Below, piece by piece: positions 60,582-64,000 of a stretch of DNA of 64,000 nt. The notes under the pieces were generated by a model, which had not been told where the DNA came from, did no database searches, and saw nothing but the letters and a program-made list of their open reading frames with translations. Source of the stretch: Pyropia yezoensis (lineage: Eukaryota > Rhodophyta > Bangiophyceae > Bangiales > Bangiaceae); assembly GCA_009829735.1 (NCBI GenBank), contig CM020619.1, positions 3,106,590 to 3,170,589 of the forward strand, in the 5' to 3' direction. Within the stretch, counting starts at the first letter, position 1. The number at the start of each line of letters is the position of its first letter. Position numbers and translations under genes: made by a program.

Positions 60582-62834
60582 TCACAAGAGCGCCGCCACA
60601 TCCGCCTGGGCGCTGGCGCCCTCAGAGATCTCACTCTCCTCGTCGCTGTCCGCCACGTCCGAGCTTGACAGGACGGCCATGAGCACGCCGCTATCGGCCT
60701 CGGTGTCGCTCTCCGCCGCGGCAGCCGCGGCCAACTCTTCCACAGCGGCACTGTCCTCCTCCTCCTCGCTGCTGGGCACCTCAGCGTCGCTCTCCAACTC
60801 ACTGCTGCTGGCCGCCGCAGACGAGTCATCCGCATCCGTGTCCGCCTCGGCCTCAGCCCCCTCTTCTTCTCCTCTTTCGTCGGCGTTACCGGCAAAGTAC
60901 ACGTCACCGGCGCCGACGGCCGCATCCTCGTACGCCGCCTCCTCGTCCTCGTACTCGGTTGCCGCTGCCGAGGACGATTCGTCGGTGAGGGAGCTGTTGA
61001 CCTCGCTGCCCAGCGTATCATCGGCAGGTGAGACGGCGGCCGCGACCGCCACGGGTGCCCCCTCAGGCTCAATACCACTGGCAATGCTGGCCGAAGCTTC
61101 GGACCCGGCCGACTCCTCTGCCTCGCTAGCCGTACTGCTGGCGCTGCTCGACGATGCGCTGCCGGCTGACTCGCCGCCCGCATTGTCTAACGTCGCCGCC
61201 ACCTCCTCGTCCTCACTGCCGGCGCTCACGGACGCGCTGCTGCTGTCCGACAGCTCGACGGACTCCGACGCGTCGCTGTCCTCCACATCCACATGTTCCT
61301 CCAGGTCCGACGATGACGCCACCGACGACGAGGACGCTGAGGAGCCACTGTCGCCGCCTGCCACCACCCCGTCAACATCCGTGGCGTTAGCTGCGGAGAC
61401 CTCGTCCCCGTCCGCATCGGCCGCCCGTAACACAGCCACCGCCGTCAAACCTGCAACGCCAGCCGCCGTGCCGGCCACCGAAGTAGCGGAAACGCCCCCC
61501 CTTTCAGACGCGGCCGCCAATGCCGCCTCCTCCTCTTCAGCCTCGCGCGCCGCCACTGCCGCGGCCGCCGCGTTGGCGTCCCGCCGCGCGTCCACAAACG
61601 GTGGCACGTAGGAGCGGCCCTCGGCAGCCGATACAGACGACGGCGTCACAGCCGGGGAAAACGTAGTCACCGAGGAGCCCGCCGTTGCCGCCCCGGCGGC
61701 CAGTGCCACCCCCCCCCCTGCTGCCGACCCCGCCGCCGCCCCAGAAAACGCGCCCGGTCGGCGGCCGCGGGTCGAAGCGGCGGCGGCGCCGACTCCAGCG
61801 ACCCCCCCAACGCCGGCGCCCACGTCCTTGGCAGTCACAGACGGCAGGTCATCGGCCTCCCTCGCAGCAGCGCCCTGCTCCCAGCGGGCAGCCAGCCCCG
61901 CAACGGCGCTACCCGGCGTCAGCATCGGCGCGGTGGTGGCCCCGCTGCCCCCCCCTGCCAGGCCCGTCACCCCCGCCGCCGCTGGCGATCGTGCCGCATT
62001 GGCGACCGACGCGTTAATCCGGCCGAGGCCGTGTGCGGGCACTGCGTCTGAGGAGCTCCGCGATATGCCCCCAGGCACGGCGGTCCGCCACGAGCCGGCG
62101 GGCGCTTTGCCGCCGCCCGCGCCCCGCGGCAGTGGCCGCGCAGACATCTTGGCCTTGATCCGCGCTTTGGCCTTGCCCAACAGCGCGGGGCTAGCAGACC
62201 GGAAGAAAAGGCGGCTGCGGGGGCTCCCCGCCGGCAAGGCCAATGGCGACACCGCCACAGCCGTGCCACCGACCGTTGCGGTGGCGGCAGCGGCAGCACC
62301 CGCAGTGGGTGACCGCGCCGCGGTGACCGCGTCGGCCGCCTTGGCATCCTGCGCCGCGGAAAGAGCGGCGCCCGCCACGGCGGCCGTCTCTAGGTGCGCA
62401 TCCACCCCAAACAGCCGCGGATCTCCGCGGCCATACAGGTCGTGGTCCACGTGCTCCCGCCGCTTGGGCAGCCGCAACGCCGCCACAACCGCCCCGGGAG
62501 AGCCGTCGGTCGCTGCTGCCGCCGCCGCTGCAGCTGCCGCGGCCACTTCGGCCACCGCCGCCGCCGCCGCCGCCGGGTCCGCCGCAGCCGCCCGCGCACG
62601 AGCATGGCGGTGGAGTTTACGCGCCGCGGCGCGGGCGGTCTTGCGCTCTGCCCGTTCCCCAAAGAGTCCGTCGTAGCCGCGGCCGTAAATGTCCGGGTCG
62701 GCCCACGCCAGCCCCGCTGACGGCGCGTCAATGGCCGTCGGGGAGCCAGGCGGCGAGCCACTGTCCTTGGACGCGTCGGCGGGGCCGTCGGCTGCTGCCA
62801 ACGGCGGCAACGACACTTGTGGCGACGCCATCAT
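60582..62834 (-). CDS. Ala-rich protein with acidic Ser-rich C-terminus and duplicated YGRG-LFG motif
   Basis: 750 aa from ATG at 62834 (MMASPQVSLPPLAAADG), intronless. Two short matching motifs stand out near the N-terminus: DPDIYGRGYDGLFGE (about 47-61) and DHDLYGRGDPRLFGV (about 129-143), each next to basic stretches (ERKTARAAARKLHRHARARA; LPKRREHV). The middle is Ala/Gly/Ser-rich with RSRLFFRSASPALLGKAKARIKAKM. The last 270 residues are very acidic and Ser-rich (ASESVELSDSSSASVSAGSEDEE and similar), a composition seen in chromatin- and nucleolus-associated proteins and in casein-kinase-2 targets. No named domain. Function unknown. Confidence 0.65.
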   Translation of the reverse strand: MMASPQVSLPPLAAADGPADASKDSGSPPGSPTAIDAPSAGLAWADPDIYGRGYDGLFGERAERKTARAAARKLHRHARARAAAADPAAAAAAVAEVAAAAAAAAAAATDGSPGAVVAALRLPKRREHVDHDLYGRGDPRLFGVDAHLETAAVAGAALSAAQDAKAADAVTAARSPTAGAAAAATATVGGTAVAVSPLALPAGSPRSRLFFRSASPALLGKAKARIKAKMSARPLPRGAGGGKAPAGSWRTAVPGGISRSSSDAVPAHGLGRINASVANAARSPAAAGVTGLAGGGSGATTAPMLTPGSAVAGLAARWEQGAAAREADDLPSVTAKDVGAGVGGVAGVGAAAASTRGRRPGAFSGAAAGSAAGGGVALAAGAATAGSSVTTFSPAVTPSSVSAAEGRSYVPPFVDARRDANAAAAAVAAREAEEEEAALAAASERGGVSATSVAGTAAGVAGLTAVAVLRAADADGDEVSAANATDVDGVVAGGDSGSSASSSSVASSSDLEEHVDVEDSDASESVELSDSSSASVSAGSEDEEVAATLDNAGGESAGSASSSSASSTASEAEESAGSEASASIASGIEPEGAPVAVAAAVSPADDTLGSEVNSSLTDESSSAAATEYEDEEAAYEDAAVGAGDVYFAGNADERGEEEGAEAEADTDADDSSAAASSSELESDAEVPSSEEEEDSAAVEELAAAAAAESDTEADSGVLMAVLSSSDVADSDEESEISEGASAQADVAALL

Positions 62835-63910
62835 GGGACCGCCGGATAGTCAACCGGCAGGCGCACCACCCGCCGCCCCACCCGTCCCGCACCTGCGTAC
62901 AGCGGTGGCAGTCGCAGGGTGGCGTTCAAGACGGCGACGGCGAGCGCGAGTCGATGGCCAGAGAGACAAAAGGGTGGGCGGGGGGGTGTGCGGCGGTTGC
63001 CTTGCAAGGTGAACGTGACGTCCACGCCGACGTGGATTGCAACGGCACTCGTGGCAACCCGACGCGTGCCGTCTGCACGCCCAGCGCCGCGAGCTCCCCT
63101 GTCCAGACGGTTCGCGTATAGGGAGGTCCGGTTGCTACGTGCCCAGTCCCAGTCACGCGGGCGTCACGGGGCAGGGCAGAGGGAAGCAGCGACCACCTCC
63201 TCCCCCCTTGTGCAACGCCACCGCGTCACCAAATGGTTGGCGGACGGGGCCATAACCATTCCCTCCCACACGCCCACCCGCGGCCTCGGCAGAGCCAACG
63301 GCTACCACGTACGAAAGGCGTTGCCGCGCGCGCGGGAAGAGCCGGGGGGTACCTAGGAGAGAGGGGAGGACCGGGAGTGGGCGAGGGGGGCAACATGAGC
63401 GGCGTTGGACGGCGGGACGCGGCGGCGCGCGTCGGCGCGCAATATTTGTGGCCGCCGCCGCCCGCCGGCGGTGACGCCCAGCGTGAAAGCGTACAGCCTG
63501 GTAGCCACAGGCAGAGCCGTTCACCCAGTGGTCAAGCGGGAAGCAGGATGGGGGGAGGGGGAAACCGACTGACAGAGCGCGGCGAGGGGGAGGAGCCGTC
63601 GTGAGCTGCAGCATACAGCCGCGGGGACGAAGACCTCTGTCACGCGTTGGCGTCAAGAAAGGAATGTGTGGTGAAATTGGTTTAGACAGTAATTGAAAAT
63701 GTCATATCGGATGTTGGACTTTAAACAATTTGTTGCCGTATTCTACGTGCCCGGCCACTCTGGCTTCTCGACCGCCCAAAAAGATGACCATCTTGCCAGA
63801 AAATATTGTCATCCTTCTGTATGGACCAATCATGGGACGTAGCTACCGTCGTGACGTAGCTCATTGGCTTATTTACACCGGGAATGTACAAAAAGGTCCA
63901 GCACGCGCCA
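62835..63910. other. Intergenic; AT-rich segment near 63660-63900
   Basis: 62835-63650 is GC-rich with no supported gene. From about 63660 the sequence is near 45% GC with CCAAT...ATTGG and two ACGTAGCT words at 63824-63866, promoter- or MITE-like, just before an ORF that leaves the window. Confidence 0.4.
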
Positions 63911-64000
63911 TGAGGCACTGGTGGCGACAGGCGTTGCGCAGCCTCGCCAAAAGGGGGGGTGTGGTTGCCCTCCGTGGGATGGGAACGAGCCGGCTCATCG
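63911..64000 (+). CDS. 5' fragment of an ORF leaving the right edge
   Basis: ATG at 63911 opens a frame to the edge: MRHWWRQALRSLAKRGGVVA... It is basic and amphipathic, like an organelle-targeting peptide, and sits 40-90 bp after an AT-rich promoter-like stretch with CCAAT. Only 30 codons are available, so this is a suggestion. Confidence 0.28.

Overview
The window looks like nuclear DNA from a GC-rich eukaryote, most likely a bangiophyte red alga of the Porphyra/Pyropia type. This is an inference. It rests on very high GC with long G/C homopolymers, mostly intron-poor genes with short GT-AG introns, Ala/Gly/Pro low-complexity insertions inside conserved families, TATA boxes about 30 bp before plausible transcription starts, a branching enzyme with few introns (compatible with floridean starch) and several secreted matrix-type proteins. 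I saw no operon, CRISPR array, tRNA or rRNA.

Layout. 0-13.3 kb is repeat- and transposon-dominated: a partial ORF leaving the left edge (possibly gag-like), an intact PIF/Harbinger DDE transposase, a BED-finger-like fragment, a 33-bp minisatellite, a 2.1-kb GGC/CAGC-type repeat block, a 0.92-kb MITE and two near-identical 0.97-kb TA-flanked elements in inverted orientation. 13.6-31.5 kb is gene-rich: a secreted malectin+VWD protein, a three-exon AAAP amino-acid transporter, a three-exon glucan branching enzyme, a small heat-shock protein, OHCU decarboxylase (ureide pathway), a MYND-finger protein and an F-box/ankyrin protein with a homopolymer frameshift. 32.1-34.0 kb is a foldback element with 664-bp inverted arms. 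36.3-43.6 kb holds a secreted DUF5060-type glycoside hydrolase, RNase P subunit RPP30 (three exons) with an upstream small ORF, and a coiled-coil/bZIP-like protein. 43.6-47.4 kb is G-tract and unassigned sequence with one Zn2Cys6-like exon candidate. 47.4-62.8 kb holds a large Ser/Ala-rich disordered protein, an aquaglyceroporin bracketed by two long perfect palindromes, a membrane-anchored spermidine-synthase-like protein, a small Cys-rich secreted protein and a 750-aa acidic Ser-rich protein.

The genes are independent housekeeping, transport or extracellular genes rather than one pathway. The extracellular set (malectin/VWD, DUF5060 glycosidase, Cys-rich protein) is consistent with a polysaccharide-rich wall. 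Many long open frames opposite these genes are GC artefacts and were left out. Starts given are the first in-frame ATG unless stated. Intron positions were inferred by eye from GT-AG signals and restored reading frame or family similarity.
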